From Linnemannia hyalina (lineage: Eukaryota; Mortierellomycota; Mortierellomycetes; Mortierellales; Mortierellaceae), in assembly GCA_019671135.1 (NCBI GenBank), contig JAHRHY010000015.1, positions 1,054,001-1,118,000 of the forward strand: a stretch of DNA of 64,000 bases, read 5' to 3'. A program made the position numbers and the translations under genes. Below are positions 43,920 through 55,400 of this stretch, piece after piece (positions within the stretch are counted from its first letter, which is position 1; each line of letters begins with the position of its first letter). The notes below the pieces were generated by a model. The model did no database searches. It saw only the letters and a list, made by a program, of their open reading frames with translations, and was not told where the DNA came from.

Positions 43920-46794
43920 GTAAGCGAGCTGGAGCTGGGGTGGATGAGTGCGAGCTGCTGTTTGTTGGTTGAAGGTAACTAATAAAATACGACGGATGTG
44001 TACGTTTTTCTAACTGAGATATGATGTGTGAAAAGTGTGGAGAGGGAAAGGGATATGGGGGTGATAAGGTTGGTAAGAAGGGTCTTGTGATATCAGGAAA
44101 GATAGATTTTGGATATGGGTGGGACTTGATTGGTGGAGTTGCAGATAAGCTGGCTGGGCAAAGGGGAAAAGGTTAGGAGAAAGAGAAAAAGAAGAAAGAA
44201 AGAAGGGAAAATGAACAGAGGAGGGATGGGCGTGCCTTTTATACTTGCGCACTTATCTTTGGTATGATCATCACGAAGGTCCCTCTTTTGCCTTCATTTT
44301 TCCTTCCCTGTTGATTGTTCCGCTTGTAAAGTGTCTCGCTTTCACGTTACATGAACAAACCAATGTGTTGCACTTTCCACCTGTTAACAAGGGATCGTGC
44401 GCCTCATTGACCCTCCCTCCTTTTCTCTCTCCCTCCTTTCTCTTTCCTCTCTTTCTTCCTTCTTCCTCTCTGTCCCCCCCTTTCCCTTTTTGTTTGTTTG
44501 CCTTGCCTCTCCTCTCTCCCTCTCCACACATGCAAACATTCACCGTTTGTTTGTTTGGGTCCTTATTTTTCATGCGTGCTGTTTTGGTCTATTAGCAGCC
44601 TTCTTCTGTGCCACTACTGGTCTGGCATTAGGGTCCACTTGACCCCTCCCTCTGGTCATTCTTTTCCTACCAAACACTAAAATGTCAATGCTGTTCTCAC
44701 ACATTGCATACATCGCCTGCAGTACCGTTACTCATAGCTCATATCTCCAACATACCTCGTCCTTCATACCCCCCTCCTACTTTCACAAACCAATTTCCAT
44801 TGCGACAAACAAGCAAGAGGAAATGCTTCGTCCTTATCGTTTGTGCAGGGGTCACGGGGGGCATGAGGCAAATCAACCAACCAACCCTCGGATTGACATC
44901 TCTCCCTCTTTCGCTGTATATACACACACACGCACAAAACAACCAATGGCAAATGCGAATGACACCAGTGCGAACATTGAACCTTGTTTTTCGATGGTGG
45001 TTGCTTTGCAATCTCTTCTTATCAATTGCTTCACGCCCTCTCTCTTTCGTCTTCTCTCCCTCGTACAAGGACAATTGTTGTTCTCTTGCCTGTTAGTTTT
45101 GCATGCATTATCTCAAACTCTGAGACTACTGCGTGCGTGACATGTCCAACAGTCTTTCACTCTGTTCTCTCCGATGTCTCTGTGTCTGGAGAAGGTGCCG
45201 AGAGAAGGGGCACAGCCCACCGACCTTCTCTCCACACCCATTCATTCTTGAGAAAAGGAAAAAGCGTTGGAGTCGCATAATTCATATCATCCGCGTGAGA
45301 GGGGACGAGGTTTCAGATTTCTTGACGATCAGAAGGGGAGGGGGGCGATGACCACTTACCTTCCATCATCGTTCCTTCTGTGTTACTTTCCTACCTTCTA
45401 CGACTTCTTTCTTGTTTGTTGAAAAGGTCCCCTTGTTTCCATCATCATCATCATCGCCATCGTCATTCTTCTACTGGTCATACCCAAGGTCCCTTGTTCA
45501 AGAATCAATTGCTTCGCATCTACATTATGTCGACTCGTGCTACCCTGCTTATTGTTGTTGATCTATACTCCGTCTCACATGTCTACGGAGTGTTTTTTTT
45601 GACTGTGTGTGCGCTGTGCGTTGGTTGTACCCTTCTCTTCTTCTTTCTCCCATCTTCCTTCTGTATCACAGGCGAGTAAATGCGCCCTCATAAAATAACA
45701 TAAAAAAAACAAATGACAAATAAGAAAACCGGGGGTCTTCCTTCCTCCCCCTCGCTCTCGCTTGTGGGTGGATCATTGAACCGAAAATCGTCAAAGGGGA
45801 GGGGGTGGAAGAGGGTTAGTAGTGGGTGAGTGGAGATTTTTTATGCGCGCACCCTCTACGGTCTGGAGATGGTAGGCTGCATGTGTGTATGCTTTTTTTT
45901 TTTTTTTTTTTGTTGAGGGGGTTCAAGCGAGAGGGGTCTTGGTGTTCTTACTGTCAAGCCCCGCTAAACAAGAGAGAGTGTTCCTTCTCCCACATTCTGT
46001 TCATGTAGAACAGTAACCGACGTAGAGAGGAGGAAAATCCGTAAAATAAATGATCCTTACGTCTCCCATAACTCGTATGCGTATTCCTTTTTTCTATTTG
46101 TGTGTGGTACAGAAATGTGTGTGTGCTGGATAGGGGTACACTTCTATCCTTAGCCCGCCTTTCCATTGGTAATTCTGTGAAATCTGTTTGGGCTGTTTGT
46201 TCGCTGTTGCCCTTGCGCAGAACAAAGCAGAAGAGGGGGAAGGAACGATCGCTTGAGAACACAAAAAAAAATACGTTGTGTTGATTCTGAGGGCTGAAGC
46301 GAAATGCGCAGGAGAGGGATGGTGAAAAGAAACTGTGCACTTCTGAGAGCGAGAGAAAGAGAGAGCCCTCCTCTTCCTGTCCACCGTCCACGGAGGGGTG
46401 AGACTGATGGCTCCATCAGTCTCTCCATCAGTGTTCCTGCCTGCTCTGCTCAGATCAATGGTGGCCTGTTGCATGTCGTCGTATGTCGCCTTGTCAGGTC
46501 AGCTCACTCCTCTCTGTGCCTCTCATCACCCCACCATGCCTCCACCCTTTGCACTTGCGTGGACATACGCAAGCAAGAGACAAATAAACTCTTTTTACCA
46601 CCGCGCCCGTTCCCACTCTCGCAATACTTGCAAAAACTTAGAAGTGAAAGAGGAATGAGAGATTGGTTAAAACAAATTAGTGTTGTTTATTATGATACAA
46701 GCCAAAGGTAGGATAGGGTGAGAGATTATTACAAACGTAGTAGTAGAAGGTAGTGTATATAGAAAAGGGGGTGTATGGGTTATCCTCCAATGAT
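43920..46794. other. Intergenic region without a supported gene
   Basis: The proximal part is the promoter and leader of the Ser-rich gene. Long CT-rich tracts lie at about 44.4-44.5 kb on the + strand. A poly(T) run lies near 45.89-45.91 kb. The short frame starting about 45528 (+) and the frames at 46.0-46.7 kb on both strands show no recognisable protein. Confidence 0.5.
44236..44243 (-). promoter_or_regulatory. TATA box of the Ser-rich protein gene
   Basis: TATAAAAG on the minus strand about 320 bases upstream of the ATG at 43919, followed by CT-rich DNA on the coding strand. Confidence 0.5.
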
Positions 46795-47367
46795 TTAGAG
46801 ACCGGCAAGGGCGGCAAGACCGATGGCGGCAACAGAGAGAACATAGGGCATGTTCAACTGGACGGCAGCAGCGGGCTTGGGGGTAGAGGAACCAGAGGCG
46901 CCACCAGAGGGAACGGTGGTGGGGGTGGTACCGTTGGCAGCACCGTTGGTAGGGGTGGTGGCATTGGCGCCGCCGGCAGCGCAGCTAAGAACACTGCCCA
47001 ACATCTTGATGCCGGTGGTGGCCTCGACGATCTGGGAGGAGTTGCAGGCGGGGGCAGGGGTGGTTGGGAAGAAGCAATGGCCGGCGGCACCGGATCCATT
47101 CTCTGCGAAGGCAGTAGTGGCCCAGTGGCAGACACAGGCCTTGATGGAGGGGTCCTGGACCGCAGCCGAGATCTTCACGACATCAGGGTTTCCAGAAGCG
47201 AAACCGCTAGCGAGAAGGGCGGACTGTTCGGGGGTGAGGGAGGAGCAGGAGGTGTCGTTGGCGAACGAGGTGGTGACACAGGCCGAGCAGGCGTTCAGCT
47301 CGAACGACTGGGCGTTGGCGACGGCTACGAGGGCGACGGCAGCGAGGGCAAGGGTCTTGAACTGCAT
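46795..47367 (-). CDS. Small secreted eight-cysteine protein, probably GPI-anchored
   Basis: Intronless 190-residue cell-surface protein. Residues 1-19 are a clear signal peptide (MQFKTLALAAVALVAVANA). The mature domain has eight cysteines at 27, 30, 41, 78, 80, 98, 108 and 129, including a C-V-C pair, which would allow four disulphides. A Thr/Pro/Gly/Ala-rich stalk follows, and the C-terminus is hydrophobic (YVLSVAAIGLAALAGL), a typical GPI signal. The eight-Cys plus GPI layout recalls CFEM proteins, but the spacing of the first cysteines (C-x2-C) does not match the usual C-x3-C start, so I do not call CFEM. Codon use is strongly C/G-ending and a TATAAATA lies about 110 bases upstream, both suggesting high expression. 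Likely a wall structural, adhesion or effector-like protein. Confidence 0.88.
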   Translation of the reverse strand: MQFKTLALAAVALVAVANAQSFELNACSACVTTSFANDTSCSSLTPEQSALLASGFASGNPDVVKISAAVQDPSIKACVCHWATTAFAENGSGAAGHCFFPTTPAPACNSSQIVEATTGIKMLGSVLSCAAGGANATTPTNGAANGTTPTTVPSGGASGSSTPKPAAAVQLNMPYVLSVAAIGLAALAGL

Positions 47368-47477
47368 TTTGAAGTGTTTTTTGTTGGTGTTGGTTGGTTG
47401 GTGGAGGGAAGGATGAAGTGTTGTTGGGTGTGGAGAAGAAGGAGAAAAAAAGTGGGAATGAGCAGGTGAGGGATCGG

Positions 47478-47485
47478 TATTTATA
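47478..47485 (-). promoter_or_regulatory. TATA box of the eight-cysteine protein gene
   Basis: TATAAATA on the minus strand about 110 bases upstream of the ATG at 47367; good sequence and spacing for a highly expressed fungal gene. Confidence 0.6.
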
Positions 47486-49309
47486 TGAGCACAATTGTTG
47501 GTCCCTTCAATGCTTTTCTCGACTGAATATCAAGGTTTGTCGCCAAACCAGTTCTGGTCCTCGGCTTACTTTTGGTTTACACAAACTACTTTTCTCACAC
47601 CCACACAAGAACAAGAAGGACAAAAAAAAGTAGCGTTTGGTCTGCTGCTGCAGCTCGTTGAGAGCACTTTTTTTTTTTTTTTTGTCTTTTTATGCTCTGC
47701 ACTAATCGCTCTGGACATCACGGTTTTTGTGTGCCCTGTCCTTTGCCCTTTTGTCAACGTTGTGGTCAACAGGAACAGAAGGAAGAAACTAAGGAAGGAG
47801 GAAAAACAGGAGGATGCCGAGATCAAAAGGCGGCAGGGAGACATGGGTTAAGAACAAGAAGGAAGAAAGGGCCAGAAGGGGAGAAAGGGAGACAGTTTTC
47901 CGGGTGTCTGGTCCTACTCTTGCTATATCCTCGGCGAAATACAGCCAGGGGAGAGAGAGGAGATGATCTCTCTCTTGTTTATTTTTGTCCTTCATTCCCA
48001 TACATACCTGACGCTGATCTGACCCCCCGTGGAAATGTGAACGAGAATGATAAAAAATGGATCTTATGGGCCAGTTGGAATGACAACGTGCACAAGTGTG
48101 CATGGGAGGCCACCGTCTTTTCTTTTCATCTTTCTTGAACGACGACGAGAAAAGAAGAGCGAGATGGCGAGTGAGGAGTGGGGGGTGTTCATTACAGAAG
48201 AGTGCACAAATAGAGATACATACGCTTGACAGGTACAGCTACAGTACATAACTCCCATCGTTCCATTCCAACTAGTATTTTTGATACCTTGGTATTTTTC
48301 TGAGTCCCTTTTCTTTCTTTTCGGCTTCGCCTAATGGATGTCTTCTACCTGCAATTGCAAGGCTGTAGCGAGTTCCGGTAACTGTGTGTACTCGAGTGTA
48401 CACTTGCAAGTCACCCCATATCCGCCCATGAGATTGAACAACGAATGTGAAAATACAAAGACCGACCCGATCCCTGCAACACACCACCAAATTGGCACCT
48501 TCTTCCTCTCGTCTGTCATTTGAGAACGAACATCACTCCAGGGAGCGGAGTCTTGACTTTGTTTGTTCGATGTGGCATGTCATGGATGCCAAGAGGATTA
48601 ACCTTGTCTTCCCTTCGTCGTCCAATCCAGCGCAGCCCACTTCCTGTCTTCACGCAATTAGCCCACCAGGCACTCTATTTTGCTTTTTTCGCCGTCCGGT
48701 CGCCCATCGCGGTGCCACCATCTTTTTCTTGTTTTTCATGTGTTTGCAAAATGAAATAATTCGTGTCAAGGTCTGTTCACTATTCCGTACGGCTGCCATT
48801 CTTGGTTCGTTGTACACCGCTCCTCCTCATGTGTATTACAACATGCCATATATAATGCAATGGGCAGGGACAGCAAGTGGGCAGAAAAGAAGAATGTGGG
48901 AAAAAGGGGTGCATGAATGAGAGGAGGTACAGGATCAATAAAGCAAAAACGATTAGGCAAAGACAATCTGAGGAGAAGGAGAAGGCATAGGTAATCAGAT
49001 ACAAGAAGGGGTGTGGGAGTTGGGTGGATGAGGGAGAAGTGCACGCGTAAATCATGAGTAAGTGGGATTGGAGGGATGGGATGGGGCGATCTGGCGCCAT
49101 TGTATTATTTTCTGTTCGCCGTTAGCGAAGAAAATTAAATTATCAACAACGACAGAGAGAGGGATCGAGAGAAAGAGATCGAAATAGAAATTGTAATCAA
49201 CTTGACAAGCGAGTATGCATGCAAATGTGAACACAGAGAGATCGAGAGAGAGAAGGGATAGAGAGTGGGATAGAGAGAGAGAGGGATAGTTAAACGGCTC
49301 CAACGATCG

Positions 49310-49310
<1 letters not shown>

Positions 49311-49352
<42 letters not shown>
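49311..49352 (+). repeat. (GTT)14 trinucleotide microsatellite
   Basis: Fourteen uninterrupted GTT units in intergenic DNA; a likely polymorphic marker. Confidence 0.95.
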
Positions 49353-50465
49353 GCAGCGTGTGTTTTCTGGTTTGTTTGAACGAAGGTTAGGCATTTTTTT
49401 TAATTGAGCAGCAAGGGCAATGGTTCCACAGGATCCCCATTGGCCAACGACATGGTGGCCTGATTTTTTTTCTCTTCGTCTCTTCGCTTTCCCCCTTCCT
49501 GCCCGTGTAGTGTTCACCCTCTCTTCCTACCCTCGCATATAAGAGGGAGAGGAGTGGACTGAAAATAATGACCGAGGTAAACAACAACACTGAAAACTTT
49601 ATGAAGGGCCGTTAGACGGGGATGGGGATGCATACTGAAATGAACCATTAAACGTTTACCCTTTGTTGTCGTGCCTCAATTTATAATCGATTGGTTCTTG
49701 GCTTAGGGATGTGATGTGGGATAGACTCCAACCATGCATGGAGAGAGGGAGGAAGAGAAAGAACTCGTTTGTGTGGTAATGCCTTCGATAGATACACGTT
49801 CAGGCGAAATGCGCTTGATGTCCATGTTTAGCATCGATGAAAGTTCACACGGGTGGATGCCTCTTGGGGGTCGTGAGCCTGGTCATGGTGAATGGAGAGC
49901 TTGGTGAGTAGTGGAGTTGATGGAGGGGATGCGTGGGTGCGTTCATGTCGTTTTGAGCCTTGGCTTTTTCGCGTGATAGCCCATCCTAATGGTCATCTAG
50001 CTATATAGCCTGAGCGCTATTCTCATGTCACAGAAGACGAGTCATCTTCTGCTCTTGCTCTCGTTTACTCCTAGACTCCACGCCTGGTTCCTGACTTTTT
50101 TTCAGTCAACAGATACGTACATCCTCCATTGTAATCCGATTGGATCCATTGTGTCATTGCTCCCTGCGTTCCTCAGACATTCCTCTCTCTTTCTCATGCG
50201 CATTTTTTGATCAAGGTTTTGCAAAAGTATTATCCGGCCTTCCTTCCGTTCTAGAGTAAGCTAAAGTGGCATTCCCTCTAAAGAGTAAAAAAGAGAAAGA
50301 GAAAGGGAAGGAGAGGAGAGGAGATGTCCTTTCGTAAAGGCCCTGTTTCCTAGGTTTGTTGCTGTTGGGCTCCCACAGAAAAAGGATAACTACAAAGGTA
50401 CGCGATTGTGTGTCCATCATGTGACCATTACCAGGTTCTGTTAGGTTGTCCTCCACGTTTTTTTT

Positions 50466-50975
50466 TCAGCAAAGATTCTTTCCTTCATCCACTCCATTAC
50501 CACCGCCATCACCCTTTCTACGACCAGCAGCAGAAACAGCGCGACCATCCGCCTGGATACTTTTTATCCAAGCACCTATAGGATCCTTGTCGCCCAAGAC
50601 TTCACAAAGAGCAAAGTCATCACTCGATCTACAACATTCCTTGGTGATGGAAACAACTAACATACTGACGCCCTAGTCTTCATCATCCCGCACCGAGACG
50701 GTCTTGCCCGGGGGGCCTTTGAGGTTCTTTAGGACATGTGTGTACAGCTGCTGTGTTCGTACGACTATGAGGGTCATGCCCACCGGTCGGACCGGTTTGT
50801 GAGACTGGAAGCATACGCGGGCAAGGCTGCTGTTTTCAGTCAATTATACGCGGCATAGACCCCACCTTCTGTCGACGTTTAGAAGATCAGCTTTCGATAC
50901 AGACCGTTCTAATACGTGCCCAGGAATGTTGTGAACGTCTTCAACGAATGCGAGACTCATTTGGAGATTGGATGT
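50466..50975 (-). pseudogene. Decayed gene of unknown family with two in-frame stops
   Basis: One minus-strand frame runs about 170 codons with protein-like, charged and codon-biased content, but is broken by TAA at 50844-50846 and TAG at 50673-50675. Recognisably ordered stretches are LERSVSKADLLNVDRRWG, then VGMTLIVVRTQQLYTHVLKN and GPPGKTVSVRDDED, then SSDDFALCEVLGDKDPIGAW. Its final stop is TGA at 50466-50468. The frame continues coherently across both stops, which argues for recent nonsense decay rather than chance. No start, promoter or flanking exon is evident. I do not recognise the family. The GPPGKT element resembles but does not prove a nucleotide-binding loop. Confidence 0.5.
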
Positions 50976-52438
50976 ACTATATGGACTCTCACAGACGAAA
51001 GCACTGCATACAGGGTAGGTATGCGCATCATAAGAACAACAGGAAAGGCGGTGGCGGGGGATGGGATATCAGAGACAGCTGATGGTAGATTGCAGCGACT
51101 TTTCGTGATTGCTGTTGTTGGTGTCCTTCAGAGTCGATGTATGTGTGAAATAAAAAGGATACGTCTGTTTCAATGATGTTTTTGTGGATCAATGATGCGT
51201 GGATGCAGTGGGTTGTCAAGGAAAGGAGTGGGAGGAGCACAATGCATCTCACCTTATCCACTTGTGCCATTTTTTGCAGCATGGTCGATGTTTAGAGGTG
51301 ACTAAGATAGATTTTCGTTTGTCTCACTTTTTTTTTTTCTTTCGTTTGCATTTGCGCACTGTGACCAATGGACGCGATTCTTGACCGATTGCATTACAGA
51401 AGTGGAAGGGGAAGGAATCACTTTTTTCCTTCACATTATGGCACACAAAAGACATGTTCTAGTTCCTCGGCTGAGTGAGTCTGTTGCTCTAAAATGAACT
51501 GGGGGCTCGGCGATGGCTCCCAATATCTCCAAGTCGCTCCGAGGAAGGAAAAAAAGGAGGTATATTTAATTAATGGCGACGGATACCTCCAATTGTTCCC
51601 CCCAGCCCAAGGCAAGGGGCGGTGTTCAACGGGCAAGATTGTATGAAAAGGCATTGTTTTTTTAATTGCTCTTGTGTTCTTTTTGCACTCCTTGTCGTCG
51701 TTTTGCGTGCAAATCAAATCTAGTGACTTTGTAACGTGGTCCTTTGAATGTGGTCGAAGTGAGAGAGGGAGAACTGAGCGGCACAATGACTTCAAGAAAA
51801 AAAAAGTCGAGTTGAGCCTCGCGTTTTGCCTTTTGGTCGAAGAGGGGCGAGTGACCCTGCCGAGAGGGAGGGATGAGGCGTGAGTTCTGAAGCGCGATGG
51901 TGGTCTTAATCGACGCAAAGGACAAAGAAAGAAAGAAAGGGGGGTGTGGTGGAAAAAAGGGGCTCCGCATTATTGGTTTTGTGCGTTCGTTGTCAAAGAA
52001 GGGCAAAGGTTCATTCACAGCAAGTGAGCGATTATTCCATACATCGTCACCCTTTCGTTACATGGACCTGTCCTGGAGGCAAAATGTAATAACCCTTCCA
52101 AGCCGAACCAAGCCCAGTCCAGCCAATGCTCAAAAGAAGGAAGGCAAGTACCCTTGCTCTCTTGCTTGTGCTTGTACTTGCTTATCCTCCAGCTGCCCTT
52201 CTATTCCTACTCCGCATTCACTTCTCTTTTGATCTTTTTTTACCTTCGCACCCTTCGCATCCTCATTCATCCCTCTTTTCATTCTTCACTCTCTCCCACC
52301 CTCACCTCACCTCACCTCACCTCGGTCGAGCCTCAGGGGACAAAGTGATCACCCTTCAACTTCATTCTCCCTCCTTTCATTCCTCCACCTTTCTTTCCTT
52401 TTGTATTCTCACATTACTCTTTGTTTTTACGACAAACG
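50976..52438. other. Intergenic region with the potassium channel promoter
   Basis: No intact gene is seen. From about 52.15 to 52.44 kb the + strand is CT-rich promoter/leader sequence and includes a CTCAC tandem repeat at 52301-52320. Confidence 0.5.
52301..52320 (+). repeat. (CTCAC)4 tandem repeat
   Basis: Four perfect CTCAC units about 120 bases upstream of the channel ATG, in the CT-rich leader. Confidence 0.85.
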
Positions 52439-55400
52439 ATGCAGCAAGACGACACACCTACATACGGGGCAACGCCAACGCCGACGAGTCCCACCCGCCT
52501 CTCACACTTGCCTCGCACACGGTACCGATCCAACACAACCTCAGGAGGACCTATAAGTCGGAGAGACGGCGAGCGGGCGTGGCTGCTAGGAACAGGGGTC
52601 ACACGGAGTTCCACAGACCTGATTTCTGGGACAGGAAACAGAGGTTTCTCGAGGGCTAGGTCTGGAACTACTGGATCCAGGTGGGGATTTGGTGGTAATC
52701 AGCAGTCAATGAATGGTGGCGGTGGAGGGTACGGTATCCTACCTACGTCTGCTACTGGTAATAATGGTTCGGAGGCAGGGGCAGGCGATCTTGCGAGGAG
52801 GGGGACTATCAAGGAAGTCCCTGGACAAACACAGTAAGTTATGCGTGCGATGTCACTATGCGCATGCACACCTTTGCTATTCCCTGAGCTAGCGAATGGG
52901 TCTAAAGCAGGCTCGTATTCTATCATCTAACGGTTCCCTTTGTCCCATGCTACTCTAGAGACCCAGAGGATCCCTTGAACAGGACAATGTCGACGTCAAG
53001 GGACAAGTTAGTGAACGATAAACCATGAGCGCATCGACCAGCTCTGTACCCCACTGTTTTTTCATTTCATTACACAAAGGGCCATAAAAATTGTTCTCAG
53101 GACAAAATAGGTTTTGACTAACATGTGTTACCTCTTTCTCGCTTGCATGTCGTTGCTGTTGGTAGGATGGTTCGGACTGAGTCTGCTCGGAGTACGGTGA
53201 CCCTGTCGTCGTTTGCAAACAACAACGAGTCGTTCAGTGCTCGTCGCAATCATCTTCATCGTCAAAACTCGTTTGGTGATCAGCCAAATCGGTTCATTTC
53301 CTTCATTTACTGGCTCAAGGACTTGACCACCTCGACCGACACGACCGACGAGAAGATCGCCTCCACCGTTCTAGTATGTTTTTTTTGACCTGACTGTGAA
53401 TCAAAAGAACGAAAAAATGTAGCAGACAGCATGCTTAAGGAACAAGTGCTAACCACCTTCTTTCTACTTCTAGAACGTGGTGAATGTCGTGGTGGATACA
53501 GTCTTTTGCGGTCTCTACCTGGTAGAGGCAAGCTACCTCACACGTCCTGAGAAACACGAGGACCACTGGCATTACATCAATCGTAGCGCTCACCTCTGGC
53601 ACGTTCTAGTCTTCATCGCGACCTACAACTTTCTCACCGTTGTTTGTAGCTTCATCTTTTCAGACTCCAAACTGGACTCGCTCAAGAGTATTCGCCACAT
53701 CATCTCCACCCTTGTCGCTATCCCTTTTATTGTCTCGGTCTTCATCGAGAACGGTCAGATGCTCTATGTTCCATACTTTTTGCAGAGTTTTGCTCTCATC
53801 TCCAGGATCCAGCAAGCCTTGAATTTCTACATTGACATGGGTGTTTCTGGTAAGTGCTGCTGTTGTTGTAGGCACACCTCTGTTCAGATGCATTGTAAGC
53901 AATTACTAACTCTCTTCTGTGCATCTTTTTTAGACCTCCCGATGGACCCGCTAAAGTCAAAGACAATCATCTTTGGGCTGTACATTCTCAGCTTGATCTA
54001 CTGTGCCATCTCTGCCTTCCAGGTGGCGGAGTATGACCAATTACTGAAATCTAACGACCACAACGACCTCTTGAAGCTCTTGTAAGTCAATGTCTGTTGT
54101 AGGCTGTTTCTTATCGCGTTTCTATAGATAGTTGCTAACGCGGACTTGATGTTTTCATCGTAGATACTTTGTTTTAATTACGATGAGCACTATCGGATAC
54201 GGAGATTTGACACCTAAGAACCAGGTTGGATATGCCATTGTTATCTTGCTTATCATGGCTGTTGTTTCCGTGTTCCCCTTCATGATCTCTGGCATAATGG
54301 ATGCCTTGGCCCAGGCCAAAGGTAATCATCACTTTTGGATATCAGCGCGTACCAGGGTCGACAGTTGTTATGATTATGAGACGGGTGTTAACGTAAGTAT
54401 CACTTTTGTGTGTATTGTAGCTGGTGAGGGTATTTTCAAGTCAGGAGGAAACAAGTTCATGATCATCTCAGGATCGCTTCACTCGGCTCAGAAGCTTGCC
54501 AACGTTCTCAACGGATTCTGGTTCACTAACAAGGTAACGACCACTGTTATTGTGATGCGCTGTTAAGGTTAATTATGCCTCGGTACTGATGTTAAGAGTT
54601 TTCGTTGTGTAATCTAATAATGATAGGAATATTCGAATGCGGCCTTCAAGATTGTGATCTTTGGTTTGAGCGAGCCCTCCAAGGAGATTCAGGCATTGTT
54701 GCACTCGGCGCGTTACAAGAACAGAGTCGTCTACCTGAAGGGAACACCCTTGGTAAGAATCTCGCATGCTAAGTAATGCAATGAGCGCAATAGAGTAATT
54801 ACTAATTCGTGCTCGCCATATTGATCATGAAACTTGTAGGAGAATAAGGATTTGGAGAGAATCCAAGCTAGACATGCGGAGGGCATCTTCATTATTGCGG
54901 ACAGGAACTCACCCTTTTCGCCCCAGGAAGAAGACCGCCACAACACCTTGTCGACCCTGGCCTTCCGCAATGTGAGCGATGCCGGCATCTACACCTACAA
55001 CCTGCTTCCTGAGACGGAGATCTACCAAAAGATGGCGGCCACCCAGGTTGTATGCGCGGACGAATTGCGTCAGGTTCTGTTGGCGTTCAATTGCTTGCAG
55101 CAGGCGACTGCGACTCTGATCTTGAACTTGCTCCACCAACATCGTCCTTCGGAAAAATTCACGGAGGCTTGGGAGGCCGAGTATGATGACAGTCTTGGAA
55201 ACGAGTTTTATATTTCGTACCTTAACCCCATCTTTGACGGCAAGCCCTTTGGCTTCGTCTCCTGGGTAAGCTTATGCAGCCACTGGTGTCGTCATTCTCA
55301 ACTTTATCTGCAGCTAAGAGTACGCGTCCCTAACCGTTTACCTATGCTGTAGTTCCTGTACCGTCGCTTCCAAGTCATCTTGTTCGGCGTTCGTATTCGC

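Larger units (their letters stand above)
47368..50465. other. Intergenic region without a supported gene
   Basis: Apart from the promoter of the eight-cysteine gene, only low-complexity frames are present, including a frame that is just Asn codons across the GTT repeat at 49311-49352. No tRNA or other RNA gene is recognised. Confidence 0.5.

Noticed and set aside
45528..45679. Possible small gene starting MSTRATLLIVVDLYS
   Set aside because: The frame becomes low-complexity, and the only intron that can be drawn leads straight to a stop.
49290..49517. Minus-strand frame with a run of Asn
   Set aside because: It only translates the GTT microsatellite and flanking low-complexity DNA.
50690..50770. 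GPPGKT in the decayed gene as a genuine P-loop
   Set aside because: Spacing and context do not meet the Walker A pattern G-x4-GK-[ST], so no nucleotide-binding role is claimed.
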